Positions 52,443 through 61,181 of a stretch of 64,000 nucleotides of DNA are shown piece by piece. Both the position numbers and the translations under genes were made by a program. Source of the stretch: Treponema bryantii (GTDB lineage: Bacteria; Spirochaetota; Spirochaetia; Treponematales; Treponemataceae). The stretch is from positions 1 through 64,000 of the forward strand of contig SUWN01000006.1 in the NCBI GenBank assembly GCA_015061465.1, given 5' to 3'. Position 1 is the first letter of the stretch; each line of letters opens with the position of its first letter. The notes beneath the pieces are model-generated. The model did no database searches. It was not told the origin of the DNA and worked only from the letters and a program-made list of their open reading frames with translations.

Positions 52443-53798
52443 CTATTGTTCAAAAATTTTACATCCGCATCTTCCGTTCTCTTTTACTTTGTATAAAGCT
52501 ATGTCTGCTTTTTTGTATAAAGATTTGTAAGTTTCACCTTGTGTAAAGAATGAAATTCCGGCACTTAATGAACAAGATGGCATTTCTCGGCTAGGTAAAA
52601 TTAAATCTTTGTTTATGGTATTAATTCTGTCTACAATATAGTGGACGTTTTCTTCTGTTAAGTCAGGGAACCAAATTGCAAATTCATCGCCACCGATTCT
52701 TGAAACAAAATCATCGTTTCTAAAAGTTGAATTTAAAATATCTGCAATTTTTTTAAGAACTAAATCGCCCATTGCGTGACCAAAAGTATCGTTAATTTTT
52801 TTGAAATTATCCAAATCAATTAACATAAATGCACCTTTGTCTGTAGATGGACTTTTTGTATAATCTTTTACGTATTGTTCAAAAGCTCCGCGGTTTGCTA
52901 CACCAGTTAAGAAATCTAAATCAGCTTTGCGTTTTAAAGCTCGTAAATTATTGTTTTTATTTTCTGAAACAACATTGTACATATTTGCTAAATATTGAAG
53001 TTCAAAAACGCCTCTTGGTTTTAATTGTTTGTCTTTTGAAATATCTGTTACGTATTTTTGCAAAATTAAAACAACTTGAAAATATAAAATAACAAGAACA
53101 GCAATTATTACAAAAATACATGAAAGAAGGATAATTCGCTGAAAAATAATGGAAGAATTCATGAAATTTGTATATTCAGTTACAGTTACTTCTTCACGAC
53201 TTAATGATAATTGAATGTAATCATTAACACGATTATTTACATCATCTTTTAAAGTGTTGTACATTGTTCCAAAAATAATCTGTCTTGCTTTTTCTTGGCG
53301 CTCAGAAAATGAAAGTGATTTTTCTTCATCTGTAAGTTCAAAGTTTAATATTTCTTGAGGAATTCTAGTTCCAAAAAATTCATCAGGTAACATTAATTTA
53401 ATTGCATGAAATTCTTCGAGTAAAAGAGCGTCTGATTTAGCTTTTGCTAATTTTAAAAGTAAACGTTCATCATCAGAACTCGGAATCTTTTCTATAGCTT
53501 TTTCGCGTGTATTTTCTTTTAATTCATATATATATTCGTCCAAATAATCAGAATCGTTTGTTTCTACAAAATGTTGTACTGCTTTTGTCATTTTATTTGA
53601 AGCAGATTGAAATTTATACCCCAAACCTAAACCTTGTGAATAATTTATTTCTGCGTCTACTAATGATAAAAAAATTTTTTTTACTTGAACGTTTGAAAAA
53701 AATGCAAGCCCTGATAAAAGGATTGTTGTTATTGCGACAATAAAAATCAAATGTCTAATATAAATGCCTTTGTTTTTTGGTAAATCTGTTTCTATCAT
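52443..53798 (-). CDS. Membrane GGDEF diguanylate cyclase
   Basis: A 451-residue sensor: membrane helix about 14-33, extracytoplasmic helical sensor region to about 205, membrane helix about 215-240, then GGDEF domain (about 285-450). The active site is SRIGGDEFAIWF, and an RNDD I-site lies five residues upstream, allowing product inhibition. FMLIDLDNFKKINDTFGHAMG is the standard start of the domain. It makes cyclic di-GMP from GTP in response to an unknown periplasmic signal. Confidence 0.95.
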   Translation of the reverse strand: MIETDLPKNKGIYIRHLIFIVAITTILLSGLAFFSNVQVKKIFLSLVDAEINYSQGLGLGYKFQSASNKMTKAVQHFVETNDSDYLDEYIYELKENTREKAIEKIPSSDDERLLLKLAKAKSDALLLEEFHAIKLMLPDEFFGTRIPQEILNFELTDEEKSLSFSERQEKARQIIFGTMYNTLKDDVNNRVNDYIQLSLSREEVTVTEYTNFMNSSIIFQRIILLSCIFVIIAVLVILYFQVVLILQKYVTDISKDKQLKPRGVFELQYLANMYNVVSENKNNNLRALKRKADLDFLTGVANRGAFEQYVKDYTKSPSTDKGAFMLIDLDNFKKINDTFGHAMGDLVLKKIADILNSTFRNDDFVSRIGGDEFAIWFPDLTEENVHYIVDRINTINKDLILPSREMPSCSLSAGISFFTQGETYKSLYKKADIALYKVKENGRCGCKIFEQ

Positions 53799-53835
53799 AA
53801 ATAAAACTTTTCCTATATAAAACTTTATAAATAAA

Positions 53836-53874
53836 AAAAGGAAAATATCATATAAAAATGAACATTTTCCTTTT
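53836..53874 (-). terminator. Intrinsic terminator of the adenosine deaminase gene
   Basis: AAAAGGAAAAT and ATTTTCCTTTT form an 11-bp stem around a 17-base loop; on the minus strand a run of T follows. Confidence 0.75.
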
Positions 53875-53890
53875 CTTAATTATTTGTAAT

Positions 53891-54901
53891 TTAGTATGCT
53901 TCGTTTACTTGTTTAATAAAATCTTGTTTTTCAGCATCAGAAATAAAGCTCGCATTAAAACTGTTTATAATCAATTGTTTGATTTCATCTAACGAAAATC
54001 CTAATTCATTATGACAAATCCAATATTCGTTTAATAAATCAGTTTTAAAGAAAACTGGGTCGTCTGTGTTTACTGTAACAAAAACGCCTTTGTCAAAAAA
54101 AGCACGGATTGGATGTTCGCTTGCTTTTTGAACAATTTTTTTAGTAAAAGTATTACTTGTAATACAGATTTCCAATGGTAATTTAGATTTTGCTAATTCG
54201 TCGATGAGTTTTTCATCTTGAATTGCAGTAATTCCGTGTCCAACGCGTTGTGTATGTAAATAATTTATAGAATCCCAAATTGATTCTGGACCAACATCTT
54301 CTCCCGCGTGTGCTACAACTTTAAATCCATCTTTTATTGCTTGCTCGTAAACTGGGGCAAAGTCTTTTGCAGGACCTTTTTGTTCAGCTCCGCCAAGTCC
54401 AATTCCAATTACGTGGCTACATGGATATTCTTTTAGTAAGTTGTAATTGTTCATTGCGTTTTCTAATCCAAAAGTTCTAGAAACATCAAGAAGCAATTTT
54501 ACAGTAATATTATGTTCAGCTTTGATTTGTTCAATTTTTTTAGAGAAAACTTGAATCATTTTGGAGTAGTCAAAACCTTTTTTTAGGAAAGCAGTTGGAG
54601 CAAAAAATGCTTCACAATAAGAAACGCCGTTATTTACCAAATAATTGCTCAAATCATCAAAAACAAAGTTGAAGTCATCTTCGCAAACAAGTAAATCTTG
54701 AACTTTTAAGAAAGACTGAATAAATCCATTTAAATCTTCGTAAGAAAAAAGAGAATCTTGTTCTTCTTGAGACATTTCTTTTTCAAAACGATTTTTGTAA
54801 AGTTTTTTTACAGTATCGAGCGTAATAACAGCTTCGATATGAACGTGAATTTCTGCTTTTGGTATTTTTTTGAGATAGTTTTCAAATTCTTGCTTATCCA
54901 T
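53891..54901 (-). CDS. Adenosine/adenine deaminase family protein
   Basis: A 336-residue amidohydrolase. Zinc ligands are HVH (KAEIHVHIEAVI), His in VAHAGED, RVGHGI and Asp in VTVNTDDPVFF. The catalytic Glu is in HAGED. The normally Gly residue after HLHLE is Ala here. The choice between adenosine and adenine deaminase cannot be made confidently from motifs. Purine salvage, cytoplasmic. Divergent from pgk. Confidence 0.88.
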   Translation of the reverse strand: MDKQEFENYLKKIPKAEIHVHIEAVITLDTVKKLYKNRFEKEMSQEEQDSLFSYEDLNGFIQSFLKVQDLLVCEDDFNFVFDDLSNYLVNNGVSYCEAFFAPTAFLKKGFDYSKMIQVFSKKIEQIKAEHNITVKLLLDVSRTFGLENAMNNYNLLKEYPCSHVIGIGLGGAEQKGPAKDFAPVYEQAIKDGFKVVAHAGEDVGPESIWDSINYLHTQRVGHGITAIQDEKLIDELAKSKLPLEICITSNTFTKKIVQKASEHPIRAFFDKGVFVTVNTDDPVFFKTDLLNEYWICHNELGFSLDEIKQLIINSFNASFISDAEKQDFIKQVNEAY

Positions 54902-55018
54902 AATTTATAATACTCCAATTGTATTATCGATACAATTTTACTACAACTTTAAGTTTTTAGTAAGGGTAAATTTTCCTAAAATATGAAATAAAATGATTTT
55001 TTTTAATTTTTTGATACG

Positions 55019-55047
55019 TTGAAATTATGTTACTAAAATATTATATT
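55019..55047 (+). promoter_or_regulatory. Promoter of pgk
   Basis: TTGAAA, 17 bases and TATATT, giving a leader of about 60 bases; GAGG precedes the ATG. Confidence 0.65.
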
Positions 55048-55114
55048 GTAAAAGAATAATCAGTTTGATGATTCGGGCAATTTTTTTAATAAAATTTATA
55101 TAGAGGTAGTTTTT

Positions 55115-56383
55115 ATGATTAAGACAGTAAAAGACATCGACCTTAAAGGTAAACGCATTATCATGCGCGTAGACTTTAACGTTCCAATGAAAGACGGTGT
55201 TGTTCAAGATGACACACGTATTATGGCAGCACTTCCAACAATTCAATACATTTTGGAACAAGGTCCACGTTCTTTAGTTTTGATGAGCCACTTGGGTGAT
55301 CCAAAAAAAGATGTTAAAAAAGCTATGGAAAAAGCAGAAAAAGCTGGAAAAACATGGACAGATGAAGATTCAGAAAAATTCATCAACGGTAAAAACCGCA
55401 TGGCTCCAGTTGTAAAATATTTTGCAGAAAAACTTGGAAAAGAAGTTACATTCCTTCCTGATGCACTTGGACAAAAAGCAGCAATCGACGCTCTTCCAGA
55501 AGGTGCAGTTGCAATGTTGGAAAACACACGTTTCCACAAAGAAGAAACTTCAAAAGATGCTGCTGAACGCGACACAATGGCAAAAGAACTTGCTTCTTAC
55601 GGAGATATTTTTGTAAACGATGCATTTGGTACAGCTCACCGCGACCAAGCTTCAACAGCTTCTATTGCAAAATTCGTTGAAACAAAAGTTGGCGGATTCT
55701 TAATGGAAAAAGAAGTAAAATATATCCAACCAATGGTAACAAATCCAGAAAAACCAATGATTGCTATCATCGGTGGTGCAAAAGTTTCTTCAAAAATCGC
55801 TGTTTTGGAATCACTTTTGAAAAACGCATCTGCATTAGTAATTGGTGGTGGAATGGCTTACACATTCTTAAAAGCACAAGGTTACAATGTAGGAAAATCT
55901 TTAGTTGAAGATGACTTTATTGATACAGCTAAAGATTTGCTTAAAAAAGCAGAAGAAAAAGGTGCAAAAATCATTCTTCCAGTTGATCATGTTGGTGCTA
56001 CAGAATTCAGTCCAGATGCAGCTCCAGTTGCAATTGATTCAACAGACATCCCAGCTGATTTAATGGCAATGGATGTTGGTCCTAAAACAATCGAAATTTA
56101 CACAGACACAATTCTTAACGCAAAATCAATTGTATGGAATGGTCCAGTTGGTGTATTTGAATTTGATGCATTTGCAAAAGGAACAGAAAAAGTTGCTCGC
56201 TTAGTTGCAGAAGCTACAGCTAAAGGCGCTATGTCTGTAGTTGGTGGTGGTGACTCTGTTGCTGCTGTAAACAAATTCAACCTTGCAAGCCAAATGAGCC
56301 ACGTTTCTACAGGTGGTGGAGCTTCTTTGGAATTCCTCGAAGGCAAAACACTTCCTGGTATTGCATGTTTGGAAACAAAATAA
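55115..56383 (+). CDS. pgk: Phosphoglycerate kinase
   Basis: A 422-residue PGK. The signature [15 protein letters not shown] is at residues 14-28. Others: [36 protein letters not shown], the nucleotide loop WNGPVGVFE and [10 protein letters not shown]. It makes ATP from 1,3-bisphosphoglycerate in glycolysis. Monocistronic, with biased high-expression codons and its own terminator. Confidence 0.98.
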   Translation: MIKTVKDIDLKGKRIIMRVDFNVPMKDGVVQDDTRIMAALPTIQYILEQGPRSLVLMSHLGDPKKDVKKAMEKAEKAGKTWTDEDSEKFINGKNRMAPVVKYFAEKLGKEVTFLPDALGQKAAIDALPEGAVAMLENTRFHKEETSKDAAERDTMAKELASYGDIFVNDAFGTAHRDQASTASIAKFVETKVGGFLMEKEVKYIQPMVTNPEKPMIAIIGGAKVSSKIAVLESLLKNASALVIGGGMAYTFLKAQGYNVGKSLVEDDFIDTAKDLLKKAEEKGAKIILPVDHVGATEFSPDAAPVAIDSTDIPADLMAMDVGPKTIEIYTDTILNAKSIVWNGPVGVFEFDAFAKGTEKVARLVAEATAKGAMSVVGGGDSVAAVNKFNLASQMSHVSTGGGASLEFLEGKTLPGIACLETK

Positions 56384-56400
56384 AGTTATAAACTAAGAGA

Positions 56401-56439
56401 AAAAAAATCCTCAGGATAACCTTGAGGATTTTTTTTTTC
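56401..56439 (+). terminator. Intrinsic terminator of pgk
   Basis: A-run, AATCCTCA and TGAGGATT arms around a GC-containing loop, then nine T. Confidence 0.9.
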
Positions 56440-56483
56440 GATTTATTTATATTTTTGGAAAATTGGATCAGAATAAATGCAAA

Positions 56484-57332
56484 TTATGAATCTTGTTGGA
56501 AAGAGGTTAGCCCTGCATTTATTTTTTCTATTTCGTCTAAAGAAAGACCTGTTGCTCTAGAAATAATTTCGGGAGCAATATTTTCTAATAGTAATTTTTT
56601 AGCAGTTTCAATGGCTTTTTGTTCAGCACCTTGGGAAATGCCTTTTTCAATACCCGAAGTTTCACCTTCTTGAAAAGCTTTTCTTGTAATATCTCTATCA
56701 TGTAAATTCATAGCTAAATACTCATTTTTGAATTTGTTATTAAGTTTATGTTCTTCAACTAACCGATGAAGCCTATCTGTAAAATTACTAGTTGGAACTT
56801 TAGTTTTAATATACTTCAAGAATGCAGAAATTTCTAGATTATTTTCCTTCTCGTAAGCTGAAGAGTTAAAAATTACTTTTGTAGTTCCATCGTTTAATTC
56901 TATGTTTTTATTTTCTAAACATAAATTCTTAAAAGTGTAACATGGTAAATCAGCGTTAAATGGGTCGAATTGACAAACAAAGATTACAAAACTATCGTTA
57001 AGTTGCGAATAATCTAATCCTTTTAATAAATCATCCATGTCTATCATAGATTGATAATAGCGAGTTCTTCTAGGTAGAGCGAGTTGAAAATCATTTTGAA
57101 TTTCAATATCAAAAACTCTATTGCTACCTTTTACATAAACATCTAAACGGACACCTTTACTCTCGTAAAATGAGCTGATTGATTTTTGTAATTCTGGATA
57201 TTCAACGTACTCTATTTGAATTCCTAACAAAGTTTCTAATAATGTTTTACAGATTTCTGGGTCACGTAAAACATAGCCAAACATGAAGTCGTCGGTAAAG
57301 GTCAGTTCTTCTACAGGTTTAATACTGTTCAT
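56484..57332 (-). CDS. Rpn/PD-(D/E)XK nuclease family putative transposase-like protein
   Basis: A 282-residue protein of the PDDEXK_2 (Rpn) family. ELTFTDDFMFGYVLRDPEI at the start and the core RLDVYVKGSNRVFDIEIQN (Asp, then Glu-x-Gln) are diagnostic, followed by RTRYYQSMID. A helical C-terminal tail has repeated Glu-Gly-x-Glu-Lys-Gly segments (about 225-240), which are typical and recombination-prone. Rpn proteins are DNA nucleases that promote RecA-independent recombination. There is no inverted repeat or target duplication, so it is not part of an insertion sequence here. GAGGA precedes the ATG. Confidence 0.88.
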   Translation of the reverse strand: MNSIKPVEELTFTDDFMFGYVLRDPEICKTLLETLLGIQIEYVEYPELQKSISSFYESKGVRLDVYVKGSNRVFDIEIQNDFQLALPRRTRYYQSMIDMDDLLKGLDYSQLNDSFVIFVCQFDPFNADLPCYTFKNLCLENKNIELNDGTTKVIFNSSAYEKENNLEISAFLKYIKTKVPTSNFTDRLHRLVEEHKLNNKFKNEYLAMNLHDRDITRKAFQEGETSGIEKGISQGAEQKAIETAKKLLLENIAPEIISRATGLSLDEIEKINAGLTSFQQDS

Positions 57333-57370
57333 TTTTTGTCCTCACTTTTTATAAAAATATTTTTCAATAA

Positions 57371-57400
57371 TTCTGAATTCCGAATTCTGAATTCTGAATT
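57371..57400. repeat. GAATTC-type heptamer tandem repeat
   Basis: Units TGAATTC and CGAATTC in tandem, the same as 1914-1943 but in reverse orientation and with the variant unit in a different place. It lies upstream of the Rpn gene. Confidence 0.75.
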
Positions 57401-57477
57401 TCTTCCTATAGTTAATATGTTCAAAAAAGATTTTTTCGGACCATTTTTTGAGAAAAAAGTGAGATTTTTTGAAGAAT

Positions 57478-58230
57478 TTATTTTTGTAAATCTATATATT
57501 CTTGACCTACGTTTTCTTTTTGCCAAGATTTTGTGATTTTGTAACCTAATTTGGAAAAAATCACTTCACAAAAAAGTTCAAAACATGCGGCTACAATTGA
57601 GCAAGCAAAAATCTGTGTCCAAGTCCAGCCAAAAAATACTTTGGAAACTACGGTTGCAAAAGTTAGATTATCTACAAATTGCGCAATGAATGTGGAAACG
57701 TATGAACGAATTGCGAACGAAGTAAAATTGTCCTTTTTTAGCAAAAGGCCAATTTTTCTATTTAAAAGCGCATTTATAATGGAAGAAATTAAAAAAGCAA
57801 GTGATGAACCTAAAACTATGTACCAAGACCCACCGAAAGTTTTGTTCAACGCGTTGTTTACGGTGCTGCCTGTTTGTGATGAATGTTCTAGCGCTGTGTA
57901 GAATTCGCCCCAATTTCCGCTTGTTTGGGAAAGAATGAAAAAACTTGCGCAAACTAAAAGATTTAGCGATAACGCATACACTGAAATTTTTACGCTGGCT
58001 TTTGCGCCCCATCTTTTACAAATCATGTCCATACATAAAAACATGACCCAACTAAAAGCAAAGCCGCAATCTAAAGCGATGTACTTGTAATTGATTAACT
58101 CTTTGTTTGCCATCAGATTTGCGCAAACTACGGAAAGAACAAAAATTGTAACAACAGGGGATGGAATGTTTCTAAAAAGAATTTTGTAATCTTCAAATTC
58201 TTTTTTTAAGAAGATAATTAAGTTTTTCAA
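57478..58230 (-). CDS. VUT family queuosine-precursor transporter (YhhQ-like)
   Basis: A 250-residue protein with about six membrane helices. LSVVCANLMANKELIN in helix 1, FSWVMFLCMDMICKRWGAKAS and the final VDNLTFATVVSKVFFGW segment match the VUT/YhhQ family, which imports queuosine precursors (preQ0/preQ1) through the inner membrane. No queuosine synthesis genes are near, and no preQ1 riboswitch was recognised upstream. Confidence 0.88.
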   Translation of the reverse strand: MKNLIIFLKKEFEDYKILFRNIPSPVVTIFVLSVVCANLMANKELINYKYIALDCGFAFSWVMFLCMDMICKRWGAKASVKISVYALSLNLLVCASFFILSQTSGNWGEFYTALEHSSQTGSTVNNALNKTFGGSWYIVLGSSLAFLISSIINALLNRKIGLLLKKDNFTSFAIRSYVSTFIAQFVDNLTFATVVSKVFFGWTWTQIFACSIVAACFELFCEVIFSKLGYKITKSWQKENVGQEYIDLQK

Positions 58231-58253
58231 AATGTCACTCTCTTTAAGGATTT

Positions 58254-58308
58254 TAATTTATATTGCGCAGTATTTTCTGAGATTCATAAACTGCGCAAAT
58301 ATAAATTA
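58254..58308 (-). terminator. Long stem-loop after the GH5 gene
   Basis: TAATTTATATTGCGCAG and CTGCGCAAATATAAATTA pair with one bulge around a 20-base loop. It lies between the GH5 stop and the VUT start. The T-run is weak, so a processing or stabilising role is possible. Confidence 0.6.
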
Positions 58309-58340
58309 TCGCATTTTAAGAAAGTGAACAAGTATTTTTT

Positions 58341-59582
58341 TTATTTTCGTTTGTAAACTTCTGCAATCGCTGGGTCTTCAAATCCAACGCAATTTCCGTC
58401 AGCGTCTTTTTTCTTTTTGAAGAAAGTGTTGCAATCCCAAAGGAATGATGCGTATTTGTATTTATCGCACGCTTGAACTACGCAAGAAAGCCAATCTTCC
58501 ATTCCGTCTTTTTTTACCCAACGGCCTCTTTCATCTTTTATTTGAGCAACTCCATATTCACCAACGATTACGCCGTAACCTTGACTTGTGAATTTTGTCA
58601 TTTTTGCAAAATCTTTATCTAAGGATTGTTTTTCGGCTTCGGTTCCCCAAGTTGTTGCAACTTTTCCCCAGTTTGCGTCTTCAGAAAGAATACAGTATGT
58701 TGATGGGGTGTAGTAGTGAACTGAAATTAATAGTTTTTGCACGTCAGGATTTGTGTTATCAACAGGCATAACGTAACTTGCCATTGTTGTTCTTGTAATG
58801 TCTGTGCTGTATCCAGGAATTAATAAAAAGCGTTTTGTGTTATTTCCGCCTTGAGCTCTGATTTTGTCTACAAAGCGTTGTCCTAAAAAAGTGATTGTTT
58901 TGTATTGGCTTCCAACGTTTAATCTTCCGTGAACGCCATCAACTGTATCGTTGAATCTATCGCCCCATTCTTCGTTTCCGGCTTCAAAAATTAATTTGTA
59001 TGAAAAATCTTTAAAGTAAGTTCCAACGGCGTCCCAAATAGAATCAAAAATCTGCAATGCTTTTTTTCTGTCGCTTCCAAAAAGTCCCCACCAACCGTTA
59101 TCCCAATGGTCGTTTATGATTACATAAAGGTCTGCGTCGAGGGCGTATTTTACAATAGTTGCAACTCGTTCTAGATAATTTTTGTTGATTTCAAAATCCC
59201 CGTTTCGCCAATCCATTGTGTTTGTCCACGCAACAGGAATTCTTACGCTATCAAAACCTGCTTTTTTGTAAGCGATAAAAACTTCTTTTGTTGTAACAGG
59301 TTGCCCCCACGCGGTTTCGTATTTAGAAGCATCTGCAAGATTAAAATTGCGCCAATTATTTGTTGCTTCCAAAGTGTTGCCTAAATTTATTCCGCGTCCC
59401 ATGTAATCCATCAAAGTAAGAGAATCCATGTTTTCTAAAAGACTGTCCGCCTGATTTGGATAAGCGGGAGCTGAAATGTAATTTTTTTGTTCTGTTGTTT
59501 CTTGATTCATAACAGACTCCTCTGAAAATAACATGCATCCACAAAATAAAAATACCATAAATGAAGAAAAAATTCTTTTCAT
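58341..59582 (-). CDS. GH5 family endoglucanase/cellulase
   Basis: About 413 residues from ATG 59582, with GAGG upstream and a signal peptide beginning there; it may be a lipoprotein (FLFCGC, relaxed lipobox). NLGNTLEA, GFDSVRIPVAW and IINDHWDNGW mark the family. The acid/base Glu is in FEAGNEEWG and the nucleophile Glu in VIVGEYGVAQ. It would cut beta-1,4-glucan or related hemicellulose at the cell surface. There is no carbohydrate-binding module. The Shine-Dalgarno lies inside a hairpin (59587-59620). Confidence 0.93.
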   Translation of the reverse strand: MKRIFSSFMVFLFCGCMLFSEESVMNQETTEQKNYISAPAYPNQADSLLENMDSLTLMDYMGRGINLGNTLEATNNWRNFNLADASKYETAWGQPVTTKEVFIAYKKAGFDSVRIPVAWTNTMDWRNGDFEINKNYLERVATIVKYALDADLYVIINDHWDNGWWGLFGSDRKKALQIFDSIWDAVGTYFKDFSYKLIFEAGNEEWGDRFNDTVDGVHGRLNVGSQYKTITFLGQRFVDKIRAQGGNNTKRFLLIPGYSTDITRTTMASYVMPVDNTNPDVQKLLISVHYYTPSTYCILSEDANWGKVATTWGTEAEKQSLDKDFAKMTKFTSQGYGVIVGEYGVAQIKDERGRWVKKDGMEDWLSCVVQACDKYKYASFLWDCNTFFKKKKDADGNCVGFEDPAIAEVYKRK

Positions 59583-59586
59583 AAAA

Positions 59587-59620
59587 AATACCTCGTAATT
59601 TGATAATATCACGAGGTATT
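59587..59620 (-). promoter_or_regulatory. Hairpin sequestering the GH5 Shine-Dalgarno (terminator/attenuator-like)
   Basis: On the minus strand AATACCTCGT pairs with ACGAGGTATT over 10 bp around a 14-base loop, then a T-run and the ATG. The 3' arm holds the GAGG Shine-Dalgarno. It can act as a terminator for the upstream serine-hydrolase gene and as a block on GH5 translation. Confidence 0.75.
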
Positions 59621-59672
59621 TTCTTTTTGTAAAAAAATATCTTTAATTTTTTAGACGATATTCTGCAAAAAA

Positions 59673-60932
59673 TTAGTTTTCTTTGCTAATCAAATAACTT
59701 GCAATTGCCTGATAAGCAGGAATTGAAAGAGGATCGAGTAATTTATTTGAAGAAAGTGGGTGAGAAGCAAAACGAACAATTACCATTTGGGCAGTTGGAT
59801 CAATGTAAATTGCTTGTCCGTGAACTCCGCGCGCCATGAAAGCTCCGTTTGCGTTGTTCGTAATCCACCACATATTATGATAACTCCAATTTGTAAGTTT
59901 TGGATATTCTTTTGATTTTTCAAATGCTTCTTTAGAGCCGCCTTTGCTTATTTCGATAGCTGCTTTTTCTGGAATAATTTGTGTGTCGTTTATTTTGCCT
60001 TTGTTTAAAATCATCATCCCAAATAAAGCCATATCTCGTAAGTTTAGATTTAATCCGCCACCAGCAAATGCTTTTCCAGAAGGATCAACTTGGTAATAAG
60101 CGTCGTAAGTTGTTCCAAGAGGAATCCAAATTTTTTGTGATAAAAGTTCGGTGATACATTTTCCTGTCACTCTAGAAATAATCCAGCCCATAACTTCAGT
60201 GTTGATTGTTTTGTAGCCGAATAATTTTCCGTGCTCGTTTCCGTGTTCTTTTTTTACAGTTTGCAAATATTCATAATAATTTTTGGGACCTTTGTATTTT
60301 TCGGGGCGGAAAGGATTGCCGGCTTCTGAAAAATCCCAGATTTCTGCTTTTGGATCAGTGTAATCTTCGCTATATTGAATTGCTGTTGTCATGTCCAAAA
60401 CTTGCTGAACAGTCGCTTCTGCAAATCCCGTTTTTTTTAGTTCAGGAAGATAATCTGTAACTAATTTGCAAGGTTCAATTTCGCGTTCAGCAATCAAAAT
60501 GCTTGCCAAAAGTCCAGTGAATGATTTACTAACAGACATTGCCGAATGTAAACCTTGTTGTGTTAATCCTGCAAAATATTTTTCGTAAACAATTTTATCT
60601 TTATGAACAATAATAATTCCATCAGTGTAATTTTTGTCCAAAGATTCTTTCCAAGTAATTGCAGAAGGCGAATCCCAAGGAATGAATTTTACTTCATCAA
60701 TTTTATCATCCAATTTTACTTTATGATGATAAAGTGAATGTTTGCTTGCAGGAACATTTCTTGTTGGATAAAATTCTCTCATATGATTCACGCTGTAACG
60801 CAACGCTGGAAAATCAAAAAAAGTTCCGTCTGCTGCAGAAACAATTTTATCATTTTCTGGTGGAAATCCGTTCATCCATTTTAGATTAATTGGATTTGAT
60901 TCATACGCATTTAATAAAGTTGTATTTTTCAT
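59673..60932 (-). CDS. Beta-lactamase-fold serine hydrolase
   Basis: About 419 residues from ATG 60932, with GAGG upstream. The serine-hydrolase (class C beta-lactamase/esterase) SxxK motif is in SAMSVSKSFTG, followed by VQQVLDMTTAIQYSED and NTEVMGWIISRVTGK. There is no signal peptide. It may be an esterase or an amide hydrolase; the substrate is unknown. It is divergent from the WD40 operon. Confidence 0.87.
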   Translation of the reverse strand: MKNTTLLNAYESNPINLKWMNGFPPENDKIVSAADGTFFDFPALRYSVNHMREFYPTRNVPASKHSLYHHKVKLDDKIDEVKFIPWDSPSAITWKESLDKNYTDGIIIVHKDKIVYEKYFAGLTQQGLHSAMSVSKSFTGLLASILIAEREIEPCKLVTDYLPELKKTGFAEATVQQVLDMTTAIQYSEDYTDPKAEIWDFSEAGNPFRPEKYKGPKNYYEYLQTVKKEHGNEHGKLFGYKTINTEVMGWIISRVTGKCITELLSQKIWIPLGTTYDAYYQVDPSGKAFAGGGLNLNLRDMALFGMMILNKGKINDTQIIPEKAAIEISKGGSKEAFEKSKEYPKLTNWSYHNMWWITNNANGAFMARGVHGQAIYIDPTAQMVIVRFASHPLSSNKLLDPLSIPAYQAIASYLISKEN

Positions 60933-61020
60933 AATATACCTCACATTTTTTTTATAAATAAAAAATACTAATAGTTGTGATTAGGTGGCAATGAAAATAA
61001 TAGTTTGTATATAAAAGCTA

Positions 61021-61048
61021 TTGACAGAATGGTTTTATATGGTATAAT
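61021..61048 (+). promoter_or_regulatory. Consensus promoter of the WD40-lipoprotein operon
   Basis: TTGACA (61021-61026), 16 bases and TATAAT (61043-61048): both boxes are exact consensus. The start is expected near 61055, leaving about 80 bases before the GTG at 61136. Confidence 0.85.
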
Positions 61049-61166
61049 AATGAATGACATATATTGTATTTTGTGTCGTGGGTGGAATTAATAAAGTTTT
61101 GGGGAAAATGGTTTTTATTTTATCTGAGGCATAAAGTGAATTTATCAAAAAGTGATTGTGTTATTA

Positions 61167-61175
61167 CCCCCCCCC
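61167..61175. repeat. C9 homopolymer tract (candidate phase-variation switch)
   Basis: Nine C between a well-placed GTG start (61136, TGAGG 6 bases upstream) and the signal peptide of the WD40 protein. With nine C the GTG frame ends at TAG 61193. Eight or eleven C would fuse it to the long frame. Confidence 0.8.
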
Positions 61176-61181
61176 TCCTCT

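Noticed and set aside
56484-57332. Insertion sequence
   Set aside because: The protein is an Rpn-type PD-(D/E)XK enzyme often labelled transposase. No terminal inverted repeats or target duplication flank the gene.
61167-61175. C9 tract as a sequencing error
   Set aside because: An error of one base is possible and cannot be excluded. It was kept as a finding because either outcome shows that the good GTG start is joined to the long frame by a slippage-prone tract.
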